Notes under the pieces: generated by a model | The model's database searches: none | Told to the model about the DNA's origin: nothing | The model's input: only the letters and a program-made list of their open reading frames with translations | Origin: Didymodactylos carnosus | Lineage: Eukaryota > Rotifera > Eurotatoria > Philodinida > Philodinidae | DNA length: 20,101 nucleotides | Assembly (NCBI GenBank): GCA_905250885.1 | Contig: CAJNOQ010003496.1 | Coordinates: forward strand, 1 to 20,101 | Direction of reading: 5' to 3' | Translations under genes and position numbers: made by a program | Shown here: positions 1 to 10,317 of the stretch, piece by piece | Layout of the letters: each line of letters opens with the position of its first letter | Numbering within the stretch: the first letter of the stretch is position 1

Positions 1-93
1 CGTGTATTGATATTATTCTGTTTGATGTGCATTCGATTACATTGTGTCGAACCTCTTAGCGTCTACTAGTAGTGGATGTAGCGAAAGCGTAAC

Positions 94-3000
94 ATGACAG
101 AATATCGAGAATGTAACACTTTTTTTTCTACTCTTTAGTTCGCTCTTCTTTTAATCAGTTTGTGTTATATTCAATGGAGTTTAGCAGAAAAGTACGTTAA
201 TCACATTGAAACAGCTAAATACCCTTATGCTCTATATTCATGTTTGTTTCTAGTTCCTATTTGATTGTTTTACCAAAATTATTAAAAGTTGATTGGAGCA
301 ATGAAATATCGATTTCAGTTGCTAACGTAGCCCAACCAGTTGAATTCAGTTTTGAATTGATCTCAAGAGATGCTCATCTCCGAACTCAAATAACAGTTAG
401 ACCAAGTAAGAGATATTATTTTGTGATATAGCTTTTTCTAATTATCCTCATAATCCTTCTAGGTGAAACCAAAAATGTCACATTGGCATTAAACAGACAA
501 TTCCCCATTGGTGTTGGTGAATTAATTATTCAAGCAACGGGTGGTCTCAAATTTACCGAGCGACGTGAAGTTTTGATTTATGATGATCGATATGTTTTAT
601 TAGTGCAAACATCATCCACAACATACCGTCCAAATGACACTGTTGAAATTCGTGTTGTTGCCACAAATGAAAATATGATTCCAATTGAAAATGGTGAAAT
701 GACCATCGAAATCTACGTAAGTTATTTTGAATATTAAAAACTGTGTAACATGGAAGGTTAATTCATTTTTTTCTTTTAGGACAGTCGAATGAAATTAGTC
801 ACTGATTACAAACGTGTTCAGATTCGAAATGGTGAGTAAGAAAGACGGAATTAACAAATGAAGAGTGATCACACTCTGTTTTTTTATAGGTTTGAGTGAT
901 GTTGTTCAATATTGTATACCTCAAGAATCTCAACAACTTGCACTCGGCAACTGGCTTATAGCAGCAACAATTGAAACTGTCACATCATCTGTGGAAATAT
1001 TAGTCAGTCGCCCAACACAATCGGGTTTTGACATGAAAGTTCTCTTACCAAACTTTCTATTACGTACCGAAAAATTGTTTCGTGGCTTCGTTGAAATTGC
1101 TGATGATTTCGATAGACCAATATTTGGACGTGCAACAGTCTCAATTGGACAAATAACCGAACAAGATTTAGTTAGTGGTGATCGTGCGGATAAAGTCATG
1201 AGTGATGAAAAACAATCAGATGATTCAACATTACCAGCTGGACAAAAGACCACAGTCATCGAAGTTGATGGTCGTTCACCGATGAATTTTGATTTGGTAG
1301 AAATGTTCGGTATTGATTTAAGCAAAGCCTTGGCTCTCACCGTCTACGTTTCTGTCAAAGCAGAACGATTCAGTAAAGAACGTGTTGTTAAATATATTGT
1401 ACCAATCTTCAGACGTGATGTCATTTACGATATTCGTCCATTAGACTTTTATGCTGGTGAAAAGAACGAATACGAAGTAAATGAATATTTAGAGCAATTT
1501 GTTGAGCAAATATTTTATTCGATTTTTTATTTTGTATTTAGATATTAGCAAAACGTCCAGATGGAAAACCAGCTAAAATGGAAGAGATGTTGGTCAATGT
1601 CACAATGCTCTTTGAAACCGATGCACCAAAAACAATTGAAATCCGTGATTTATACACACGTGGTCGTACCGATATTGGATTCTTCAATTTTGACATACCA
1701 GCCAACTGTATCGGAGTCTATCTCACTGTAAGGTTTTTGGGATTGACATGACGGATTGTTTTTAATATAGTATTTTTTAGCTTACACCAATGGGAGAAGA
1801 TGGAAAACAACGTGAATATCGAACAAGAACTGTACCATTAATACCACTTCCAAAACGTCGTGAAAATAGTGCAAAATTATCAGTTGAAATGGTTGCTGAT
1901 AAAACCGGTTTACATCGTCGTTCATCGTCATCATCAGAACAACCCATATCTACAATGCTAGCAACAGTTGGAAGACCAGCCTATTTCTACGTTCAGTTAT
2001 TACCAATGAAATCCTTTGAACGTTATGAACCCTTTCCAATGACCTATATCGTCATGACCAATGGAAAAATTACATCATCTGGAACATTTACTGTTGAACC
2101 AACAAGAGTTTGTACCACTATGGCACCACGTTCAATTCAACCTGAGCAAGAAGATCCATCAAAACCACCACAATGTGTTTTCAATTCAACATTAGAAATC
2201 CTCATGACACGTGAAATGCTACCATATTCAACATTGTTAGTGTATGGTTTCAATCCAAGTATAGGAATTAGTGTTGCAGAAACTTATCGTTTCTCCGTTG
2301 ATGGCTTATTTAAGAACAATTTGACAATGAACATGTCAAGAGAAAGTGGTACAGAACAGCAAACACCATCAAGAGACGAAAGTGGTCGTATGGTATCAAA
2401 ATGGGACTTATTACTAACTGGCTTACCAGTAAGTTTTCTTCAAGTTTTCTAGCCAAGTGACCGACGCATTTTAGAAAACGGCTTTAACCGAATTAGAAGG
2501 GAGATAAAGAAATTCGATCTTTAAATGGATAAAGTTCTGTAACAGCCGAAGCTGCTGTGTTTTTATATGAAAAGTGATCTAGTATACCTTTTGTCCTCTC
2601 TGTAAACCACAACTACTTATTTTTTTTTAAGAAAAATAGATTGTATTTTCATAGAAAAGTTTTTCACTAAATGGTATTTCTTGGGATTTAGGAATCAACA
2701 GTTGGTGTTAACGTCATCTCATACGATGCCATTACTCAAGCTTTACCTAATGATATCACAAAGGAACGTTTATTACGTTATTTGATCAGTTATGAACGAT
2801 TACCACTTATTCAAGGTTTACCGATTAGTGGTGGTGAATTATCATCAGACAAGAAAGGAAGTGAATCAGTAAATCCGCGTGGAGTCGAAGAAGGTGAATC
2901 ACTACGTCAAGTCGAAGAAGGTGAATTCGTATCTCTACGTGAAGTCTCAGAAGGTAAAGAACCCTCATCATCCGATGACAACAAAAAACAATCGTTTGGT

Positions 3001-4524
3001 GAAGAAGAAGAACTAATGAGAAAAAGACATCACGAACACTTTTTACGTGCATTACTAAAAAAAATATCATTTGGTTTACGTCAATTTCATACATTAGAAA
3101 CTGTTGAGGGTGATGATGCATATATAACAACAAATATGGAACGTTTATATGGTGACAAGAGAAGAGGATCAGACTTTGGCAGAAGACAACAATTCAGAAA
3201 CAAACAATACAGAGTTGATGTTGGTGAGGACTGGAATGTTCAAGTTGGTATGCCACAAATATCTGACAAAACACAAGCATCACGATCAGGACAAAATGAC
3301 GACCAGGATGATGAAGCATCTCAACAACGACAAGAAGGTGGTGACCAGATGTGGACTGGTTATGGTACAAGAGAATGGTATGAAAGAATGAATAAACGTG
3401 TAAATTTATTGTCAAGAGAAGCATTCATACTCATGGTAAGTGTTTTATCCTTTTTTCTGAGTCATAGTTTATCACAGACGCTTGCGGTCAAATAAAATTC
3501 ATGTTCAGATAAAGATTTAAAGACTTTATTTTTGAATATCTAGCATTCTGGTATGGCATTTGTTACTGATTATTCAACATTGATGGTTCCAAAAGAAATG
3601 CATCATATGAATTATACCATTATCAACAATTATCGTGAACGATATTTAATGACTGAAAAAAGTCCACGTGAAGCAGCCAGAAAAATGTTGGAAGAATACA
3701 TTAGCAAAGTTGATTCATCATTAATACCTCCACCAATGATGGTAAGTTATTCATGCTTCACATGTTTATTTTATTGATCGAAAACGCTAATAAAACAGCG
3801 TTGTTCCATTTTTGTTCAAATCTTTGCTTGGACTAGTCTTGCTACTTATTTACATCGTGTTTTTGACTATTTTAGTTAGAAGAACATACCCGCGCAACAT
3901 ATTATCATTCAATTTTATTCAATCGTACACAATTAGATCGTAGTGGACAAGGACGATTGCGTTTACCATCATTGAAACCTTATACAACATGGTTGGCAAC
4001 TGGTTTTTCATTAAACGCCCAATCTGGTCTCGGTGTTGCTCAACCAACACTATTGAGAACACCTGAAGGTTTATATATCATGGCTGAAACACCAAAAGAA
4101 TTTCAAATGGGTGAACATTGTACATTCTCGTATGCTATTGCTAATCTTTGGAAAAAAAGTTTGAGCAATGTCGTTGTTCGTGTAAAAGCCTCACCCGATT
4201 ATGATATAATGGAACAACAAGGTGGTAAAATCGTTCCAATGAGCAATGATTACATAATCAAAGTTCCAGCAATAAAACCAGAAACCACAATTACACAATC
4301 AATAGTCATCGTACCAAAGAGAGCCGGTGTATTCAATGTCATCTTTGAAGTTGAAAGTGAATTTGGTGGCGACTGTGAATTAGTCCCATTTCGTGTCTGG
4401 GTAAGTTAATGTTTAATGTCGTGTGTTTGAACAAATAATCATGATATTCTTCTCTTTTCTTTAGGCTGCCGGTATGAAACCAACAAGCGGTGAATTTTCA
4501 GAAGGAAATCGTCAAGCATATTAA
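94..4524 (+). CDS. Alpha-2-macroglobulin/C3-like secreted protein lacking the thioester domain (12 exons)
   Basis: Exons that I traced: 94-112 (uncertain), 159-192, 254-405, 463-716, 780-831, 890-1476, 1542-1727, 1781-2428, 2692-3435, 3544-3741, 3876-4400 and 4465-4524. All introns are GT-AG, the frame is kept throughout, and the total is 1152 aa. Seen: a short hydrophobic stretch ending VLA-EN, which suits signal-peptide cleavage, then SYLIVLPKLL, the typical first beta-strand of MG1. An MG2 domain follows with YRPNDTVEIRVV at about residue 120, then further MG domains (YEILAKRPDGKPA at about 365). After the bait/MG6 area (PESTVGVNVISYDAI at about 645) comes a charged low-complexity stretch at about 690-880. 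The A2M domain starts near residue 985 (LKPYTTWLATGF...SGLGVAQP). Family knowledge: these proteins trap proteases or act as opsonins outside the cell. The reading frame stops 19 codons after the A2M domain, so the thioester (GCGEQ), CUB and receptor-binding domains are absent. The first exon is the weakest part: its n-region (MTEYRE) is not basic, and the true start may lie upstream of the window. Confidence 0.85.
113..4464 (+). other. Introns of the A2M-like gene
   Basis: Eleven introns are inferred: 113-158 (uncertain), 193-253, 406-462, 717-779, 832-889, 1477-1541, 1728-1780, 2429-2691, 3436-3543, 3742-3875 and 4401-4464. All begin GT and end AG, most have a T-rich tract before the acceptor, and GTAAG or GTGAG donors predominate. 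The usual size is 46-65 bp; the 263-bp intron at 2429 is the outlier. No nested gene or repeat was seen in it. Confidence 0.8.
2878..2964 (+). repeat. Degenerate in-frame tandem repeat inside the A2M-like exon 9
   Basis: Three copies of a 27-33 bp unit (2878-2904, 2905-2937, 2938-2964) encode variants of R-x-V-E-E-G-E, separated by a few residues. They open the acidic, low-complexity stretch that sits between the bait/MG6 region and the A2M domain. This is the place where C3-type proteins carry the anaphylatoxin domain, whose cysteine pattern is absent here. Confidence 0.6.
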
Positions 4525-5424
4525 AATGGGAATTATCTGCATAACTCCAGAGAAGAAAGAAAGAAAAGGACTAAACATCAATCTTCTCTCTTTTATTTTT
4601 AAATAGCAAGTAATTCTTTTTTCGTAATAATTTTCTTACATCTGTATTTTATCATTCGAAAAATTTTTCCGTGGTGTCTTTGTCCTTTTTTGTTTGCGTG
4701 TATGTTGCGTCGTATGCATGTCTTAAGACAACTTGTCTTTGTCAATGTGTTTGTGTTCATGTTTTTGTCTGTTTTTTATTGATATATTTGAAAAAATGTT
4801 GGCAAACAGGAAAAAAGAACGTAATTTTTAAATGTTAAAGTTTATCAGTGGAAAGCGCACAAGAGATACCACAAGCTAAAAGGAAATGATGGTTTGATTG
4901 AACATCAGATCGGCATCAGAACAAATTCGAAATGAAAGAAACTTATATATTGTTCATCAAAAACACAAAACTGCTTTTTTTGTCGAGGCCAAAAGTTGAA
5001 GAATAGTTTAAAAGAACAGAAACAAGAATTTTTCATCAAAAGATAATAAAAAATAAAATTTGTTCTTACAGAAACAGCATACTGTTTAATGTTGAATATT
5101 CACATAGAGTTAGCAACAGCTTTAGCTTAGATATTAGACGCACGTAATGACATTAATCATTTATTTTTACTGTGCTGAAAAGTCAAAAGTTATGTTCTGT
5201 CTAATTTATGTATTTTGAATAGCATAGAAGAAAAATATATTGCATTCAACAATGAACAGTAGCCTAATCAATGAAGTCTGAATGCTACTTAACTATTACA
5301 TACATCAGATAACGTGTAACTGCATTGCATGGCTTAGAAGGAAACAGCATATCCTAAAAGTAACTATTATCGATAAAAACGCAATGGACTCGATCATTTT
5401 TTTTTAATAGTTTTAGATCGAGAG
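4525..5424 (+). other. 3' UTR and intergenic stretch after the A2M-like gene
   Basis: There is no coding frame here and nothing resembling a thioester domain, so the upstream gene does not continue. The first 200 bases are T-rich, as expected of a 3' UTR. Two overlapping AATAAA-type poly(A) signals lie at 5045-5057, about 520 nt past the stop. The short phrase AGAAACAGCATA occurs twice (near 5070 and 5340) without further similarity. Confidence 0.5.
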
Positions 5425-6829
5425 TAGCTAGAGAGCTCCGACTTTCGCTCTTCGAACGAAGAACTTGGGAACATTTTTCCGTAAGAGAAAACAATCTGAG
5501 AAAGCTTTTGTGAAGTAGATTTTTTAGAAGATCTTAGGAAAACCAAGTCATAGTCCAAAAGATGAAATACAAATCTATTAGGTGTTTTTTCACGACAGGA
5601 TAGTCCAGAGTATTCTCTTCGAAATTAGAATCCTCCTACTTCTTCATTTCCACATGGCATCGATATATATGCAACTTAGTTTTGTGCTTGAAGAATAGTG
5701 AAAAGTATCACCTTATTTCGAAAGATTTCTAGAAAATCTTTAGAAAAGCAAACTTTCTATTGATTTTTAAAAATTTTATTCAACTGCAAAGTACAGCGTA
5801 TATAAAACAGAATGTATCTTGACATTCTGAAGTAGTTTGGATCGATTTTGACTAAATTAATAATTTTTTTATTTCTAGTATCAAAACAAAGCCTAAAATG
5901 GATTATTTCGCGCAGTATAACTTGTCACCAGGTTTTTGACGTTTTCTTCGAAAAACAAACATTATCACAAGATTCACCATGATCGATAACTTATAATCAA
6001 AAATAACAATACAACAGCAACTGATTTAAACATTATATAATACTTTCCGACGTTTCGATTTTATCAGAAAATCATTTTCAAGGTTGCTCGCAAAATACAA
6101 ATCCAAGAAGACTGAAAGGCTTATTTATATAGATGACTTCAAAATTGCACAGACAGTAATATCACAACACATGCTGTGCCTATGATAATATTCGAGAAAA
6201 TTTATCAAACTGTTGTCTTCCTATAGATCGTGGAAAGGAAAGAATAGAACAGAAAAAATGATATTATTATGAACTCTGACTTTGCTGTACAGAAAAGACA
6301 AGAAAAGAGAAAAAGTAGAGAAAGATAAATAATAGTATAGAACAATATAGAAATACGCCATTCAGCCTTGAATTTGTACTTTGCTAACAAGCTTGAAAGT
6401 GATTTTCTAATAAAATTGAAACGTCGGAAAGTATTATATAATGTTTAAATCAGCTGCTGTTGTATTGTTATTTTTGATTAACACTTTACCCTTGAAAAAG
6501 GAAAATATCGATAACTTATGCTTCCATCCATTTTTGAGATTGTCAAAAGTCATCGAAAACCTAGGGCGAGGGGTGAGAAATTCGATGCCACCCTAAATGA
6601 TGAGAAATGAAGAAGTGGAAGGATTCTAATTTCGAAGAGAATACTCTGGACTATCTTGTCGTGAAAGAAAAATCAATAGATTTGTATTTCATCTTTTGGA
6701 CTATGACTTGGTTTTCCAAAGATCCTCTAAAAAATCTATTTTACAAAAGCTTTCTCAGATTGTTTTCTCTTAAAGAAAAATGTTCCCAAGTTCCTCTTTC
6801 GTAGAGCGAAAGTTGGAGTTCTTTAGCTA
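5425..6829. mobile_element. Non-autonomous foldback element, about 1.4 kb, with about 240-bp inverted arms
   Basis: The left arm, about 5425-5652, reappears as its reverse complement at about 6592-6829. Both ends read TAGCTA followed by a purine-rich stretch, and long blocks match exactly, such as the one around CAAGTCATAGTCCAAAAG. The arms differ by scattered substitutions and small indels. The interior has no credible protein. A second inverted-repeat element (5996-6478) sits in the loop. The class is uncertain; no clear target duplication beyond a possible TA was found. Confidence 0.7.
5996..6478. mobile_element. Tc1/mariner-like MITE (483 bp) nested in the larger foldback
   Basis: The element begins ATCAAAAATAACAATACAAC and ends with the reverse complement, and it is flanked on both sides by TA (5994-5995 and 6479-6480). 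The inverted arms run over about 110 bp (5996 to about 6107, and about 6366 to 6478) with few mismatches, including the shared block TTATATAATACTTTCCGACG. TA flanks and long terminal repeats without a transposase fit a mariner-derived MITE; the class is inference. Confidence 0.72.
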
Positions 6830-6910
6830 TAATAAGAACTCTTTAACATAGGCGTTCATTCGCCCTTCATTGAGGTCTAGTACATTAGTAGAGCTGTTGC
6901 TAGGTATGAA

Positions 6911-8050
6911 CTGATACTGATACTTCTCGATCAGTATCAGTCTCGACCAGCGTCGGTTATTTTTTCCAGTAAACTTTTTCTGCGAGCACCTCGTTCATTT
7001 TCGTTGATGTTGTGTTTTTAAAACTCTCTTCATTTACAGACTATATTAGATATTGAGTGTTTACTTTTTTTGTTCCGAAGATCGTGTGGAAAAACCTAGT
7101 TAGAAAATTTTTTTTAAACTTCTTTTTTTACAAAACGATCCTCCAAAGTGTCGAATAGCGAAAACTGCAACTCTCAATCTTCTTTTACATTTGAGTTAGA
7201 TAAAAAATAGCGAGTCGCATGTTTATTTGAAATGGACAGTAGTTATTGCACTTCGCTGATAGTCGTCGGACGAGCAACTGGAGAGCACCATGCCGTTGGC
7301 GATGTGAGCGCTAGATCGAAGAGGCGTTTGCTGCTCGGCGATGCTGTTTGTCATGGACGGGGGTGTTCCGAACAGTTTCTGTGACATATTTAAAGTAAAC
7401 AACCAAGAAAACGATATAGCGAGAAAATATTGTTCTTGTGGAGCTTTCTGTAAGTAAAACTTGCGTGCGTGCACCAATATAGGATTTTTGAAACCCTGCA
7501 ATGTTTATGTGCATCTAGTTCATCTTTCTGGAATTATTAGTGTTTATAGCGGTAAAGTAGAGAAATTGATTTAATAATTAAAACTGCAGTTGTTTTCTCA
7601 GCAAAGCACGACTAGTGCTTAACTTTTTGTCTATCAGTGTACATCTCGATAATTAAATAATAAACATATCAGAAATATATCTTCTTCTACATATGTATTC
7701 CAAATATCACTCAAGATCTCGTAACGAAGAAATGCATAGCTGCTTTTGGCTCCTATTGCTGCAAACAATACATTCAATAACTAGTATAGTCTATAGATGA
7801 AGATAGTTTTTATTTTTTTTAAACTTTAACTGTCATCTCTTCAGTCCAATAGCACTGAAATCGGGTTACCCCATTGCATCCATGTCCAAAGGTACCGAGG
7901 CAATGAGCATTAGATAGCTTGTCTAAGACTATCGTGCGACCGAAAAACACAACATCAACGAAAATGAAGGAGGCGCTCGCAGAAAAGTTTACTGGAAAAA
8001 ATAACTGACGCTGGTCGAGATCGATACTAATCGAGAAGTATCAGTATCCG
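6911..8050. mobile_element. Inverted-repeat element, about 1.14 kb, with about 108-bp arms
   Basis: The left arm 6911-7018 matches the reverse complement of 7943-8050. Both begin with GATACTGATACTTCTCGAT and share TTATTTTTTCCAGTAAAC and TTTTCGTTGATGTTGTGT. GTATG occurs just outside each end (6904-6908 and 8052-8056), a possible short target duplication. The interior has a GC-richer block at about 7220-7500 whose reading frames overlap in several phases and resemble no family I know. It is probably non-autonomous. Confidence 0.68.
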
Positions 8051-8566
8051 AGTATGTCTAACTGTTACACGATGTCAGTGAAAGAAACCTTAACAAGAGC
8101 TAACTTACTGTACAAATTCATTGCTGAAAATAAAATGAAAGAATGTCTAAAGACAATTACATCAGGTTTAAAGAAGATAAGAACAGAGTGAACACTTTAG
8201 TATGATAACCCTGTACTTTTCAGAATATATTGGAGGTGGTGCTCATAAAGAACATCTAAACGACAGAATTGTTATATAAGCTGAATTTTACACAGCAATT
8301 AAAACAGCTACATTCATCATCCATAACTATATCATGAATTGAATGACTAGAGAATGTATAGACAAGTTTTCTATCATGAAATAACTGAAGGGATAAAAAA
8401 AACCGCGTTTGTGCTGTTAAAAAAGTGTCATTGTTAAAGTTACAGCAATTTTACATTTATTTAAAACTGAAAAGTCAAAAAACCTTGTTTAATAATATAT
8501 TCAAAAAAAAAAAACATGTTATTTTTACAAGAAATATATATGGCGGATATATAACAATATAAAATT
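8051..8566. other. Gene-free stretch including the NF-YB 3' UTR
   Basis: No reading frame of note. On the minus strand an AATAAA poly(A) signal (plus-strand TTTATT at 8456-8461) lies about 105 nt beyond the NF-YB stop, so roughly 8440-8566 is probably its 3' UTR. The rest shows nothing recognisable. Confidence 0.5.
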
Positions 8567-9183
8567 TCATTGATGAAATGGCTGAATAGAATAAATATAT
8601 CCAGGATTTTCTGCTTCATCATTCCTTATACATGTTACAACACGAACTGAATTTTGATATGGTTCTAGACCCGTATTTCGAGATGATGTATTTAATTCTA
8701 GATCATGCTGACCATCTCCAACTAATGATCGATCATATTTGCTTATTTCACGAAATTTAGATAAAAATAATCGTAATGGTTCAACATAATTTTCAAAACC
8801 AAGTGTTTGCATTGCTTGAAGAATATCTTCACCATTTATTGTTTTTCTTCTTTCTTGTAAACAACGATCACTCGCTTCGGACGTTATAAAACTAATAAAT
8901 TCGGATACACATCTAAATAAATACTTTTTGATAAAAATGACCAAATTTAAAATATATCTATTTACTCTTGTAACGTTTCTTTGGCATCTTTAGCAATTTT
9001 CCCTCGTCCTTCTGGGACACCTTTTTTCATTATTTTCGCCACGTTTGCTATTGGAAGAAAACGATCTTGTTCACGCAAAGGCCCTGAATGAATATGAACT
9101 TCGTCTTCCTCAGAACCACCGTACACGTTAGTTAATTGCATTTCATCATGAGAATTACTGTCAGTCGAATGAATAGAATCCAT
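8567..9183 (-). CDS. NFYB: Nuclear transcription factor Y subunit beta (NF-YB / CBF-A / HAP3)
   Basis: Two exons on the minus strand, 9183-8966 and 8912-8567, are split by a 53-bp GT-AG intron inside the codon for the Glu of QECVSEF. Together they encode 187 aa. Seen: the histone-fold core at about residues 37-130, with [60 protein letters not shown] and [10 protein letters not shown]. These are hallmark NF-YB sequences. Family knowledge: NF-YB pairs with NF-YC through the histone fold, and NF-YA joins them to bind CCAAT boxes in promoters. Differences from the usual core: the loop reads VPEGRGKI, one residue longer than normal, and the first Cys of the KECVQEC segment is Thr. The N-terminus is short and acidic; the C-terminal tail of about 55 aa has no recognisable motif. 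The ATG lies directly behind a T-rich splice acceptor (minus-strand TTTTTTTTTTAG), so a 5' UTR intron or spliced-leader addition is likely. Confidence 0.95.
8913..8965 (-). other. NF-YB intron
   Basis: A 53-bp intron reading GTAAAT at the donor and TTATTTAG at the acceptor on the minus strand. Removing it restores the invariant [10 protein letters not shown] sequence, which confirms the boundaries. Confidence 0.93.
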
Positions 9184-10073
9184 CTAAAAAAAAAATTAAT
9201 CGGTAATAAATAAATAGATTCCTTCAAAACAGTACTTAGATAGCCCTGAGAATGATCACTGCCGAAATCCTCAATCAATCGCTTCGTTCTGTTTATCTGA
9301 ACTCATCGGTGTAATTATTCAAAATATTTCTTACCAGTGAATTATATTTTTTTAAATTACCTTTTTATAAATATTTCAAACATACATTTAGAGGTATACT
9401 TACACATCATCCTTGTTTGTGAAGAGATTACATAGGAATATATATATTCAAATGACAAACCAGACATTTTATGAAAATTCAAAAGCAAGGCAGCCTCTAC
9501 TGTTCTAATGGTATTCTTTATCACAATTTTATAACACTAGCGAAAGTACACTTGAGAACAGAAATGTCACGAATTTCAAATTTTCACATGGGATCAATTA
9601 ATCTTCAAAGCGTTGCCGAGGTAGTATAGTAAGCCTGTGGCTTCTTCTTTTTTCTAGGAAAAAAAACAACTTTGAATTATTGGGTAGGAGGTTATCGATA
9701 TGATCCTCGCTGATCGAAACTCGCCTACTTGAAAAAACTAGTGTGATAAAACATGCTGTTCAGCGGGAGTAACGTAAGTAAAACTAAACTTTTCGGGTTT
9801 TGATCTAGATCAGTCTTTCTACTATGATTTCGCCATTACGCATCTGCTTACACTCAGGTTTCTTTCCAAGTGTGTATAGCAGCTTTGTCTTTATATGTTC
9901 TTTCGAAAAAGAAATATATACACACGTAATTACAATATAGGCAGAGAATATTCATACATATAAAGCTTTAAGATTTTTTTGAAATCAAAAGCGAATGAAC
10001 AAACAAAAGAAACAAATTTCATTAACCATAATTATGTTTCTCATTACTGATGAATGCCCCCAAACACCGTATA
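9184..10073. other. Gene-free stretch upstream of NF-YB
   Basis: The first bases (about 9184-9194, minus strand) are the acceptor tract before the NF-YB start codon. The NF-YB promoter should lie in this stretch, but I see no convincing core element and no CCAAT cluster. No open frame longer than a few dozen codons and no inverted repeat were noticed. Confidence 0.4.
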
Positions 10074-10249
10074 CTAATCTAGACCGTAGTAATACCTTCT
10101 GGTAGCCTTCGGACATAATTGGCGTGCGATTTCACAGTCATCCGACACATTGATAATTAGTTTTGTTCTTCCCTGTCGGCGAAGTAATTCTGGATCATTC
10201 CATAAATCAAAGGCTTTTTTGATTAGTCATTGACAACTTGTGCTAAAAA
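10074..10249 (-). pseudogene. Decayed coding fragment of unknown family
   Basis: On the minus strand, 10226-10074 is a 50-codon open frame ending in TAG, with strongly protein-like content: KKAFDLWNDPELLRRQGR, then KLIINVSDDCEIARQL and CPKATRRYYYGLD. It has no start codon. A TGA sits directly in front, but shifting the frame by one base upstream continues with AQVVND to a pyrimidine tract ending TTTTTAG near 10248, which would be a splice acceptor. This looks like the last exon of a gene broken by a single-base frameshift. The hAT MITE at 10326 lies just upstream, and I found no further exon beyond it. I do not recognise the family. Confidence 0.4.
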
Positions 10250-10317
10250 GGAGAGAAATACCAAAAAGAGAGCTATTATTATTTAATTGTTAATTTTAAC
10301 TTCACGCGTCATGCCTA

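Noticed and set aside
930..1340. 136-codon minus-strand open frame within the A2M-like gene
   Set aside because: It is the antisense shadow of the well-supported exon 890-1476 and has no domain signature of its own.
2825..3133. 102-codon minus-strand frame and neighbouring alternative frames at 3149-3424
   Set aside because: They are shadows of the low-complexity part of exon 9. Their H/L/V-rich translations come from base composition.
4525..5400. Possible downstream exons encoding a thioester domain
   Set aside because: I looked for a GCGEQ-like motif and open frames bounded by acceptors and found none, so I did not extend the A2M-like gene.
6607..6804. 65-codon plus-strand open frame
   Set aside because: It lies wholly in the right arm of the foldback 5425-6829. 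The left arm does not preserve the frame.
7223..7514. Two overlapping minus-strand open frames of 92 and 67 codons
   Set aside because: Both sit in the GC-richer core of an inverted-repeat element, in different phases. Neither resembles a known protein or has splice or start context.
9612..9720. tRNA-like phrase GCCGAGGTAGTATAGTAAG, suggestive of an A box
   Set aside because: There is no matching acceptor stem, no anticodon arm and no proper GGTTCGAATCC-type B box at the right distance, so neither a tRNA nor a clear SINE is supported.
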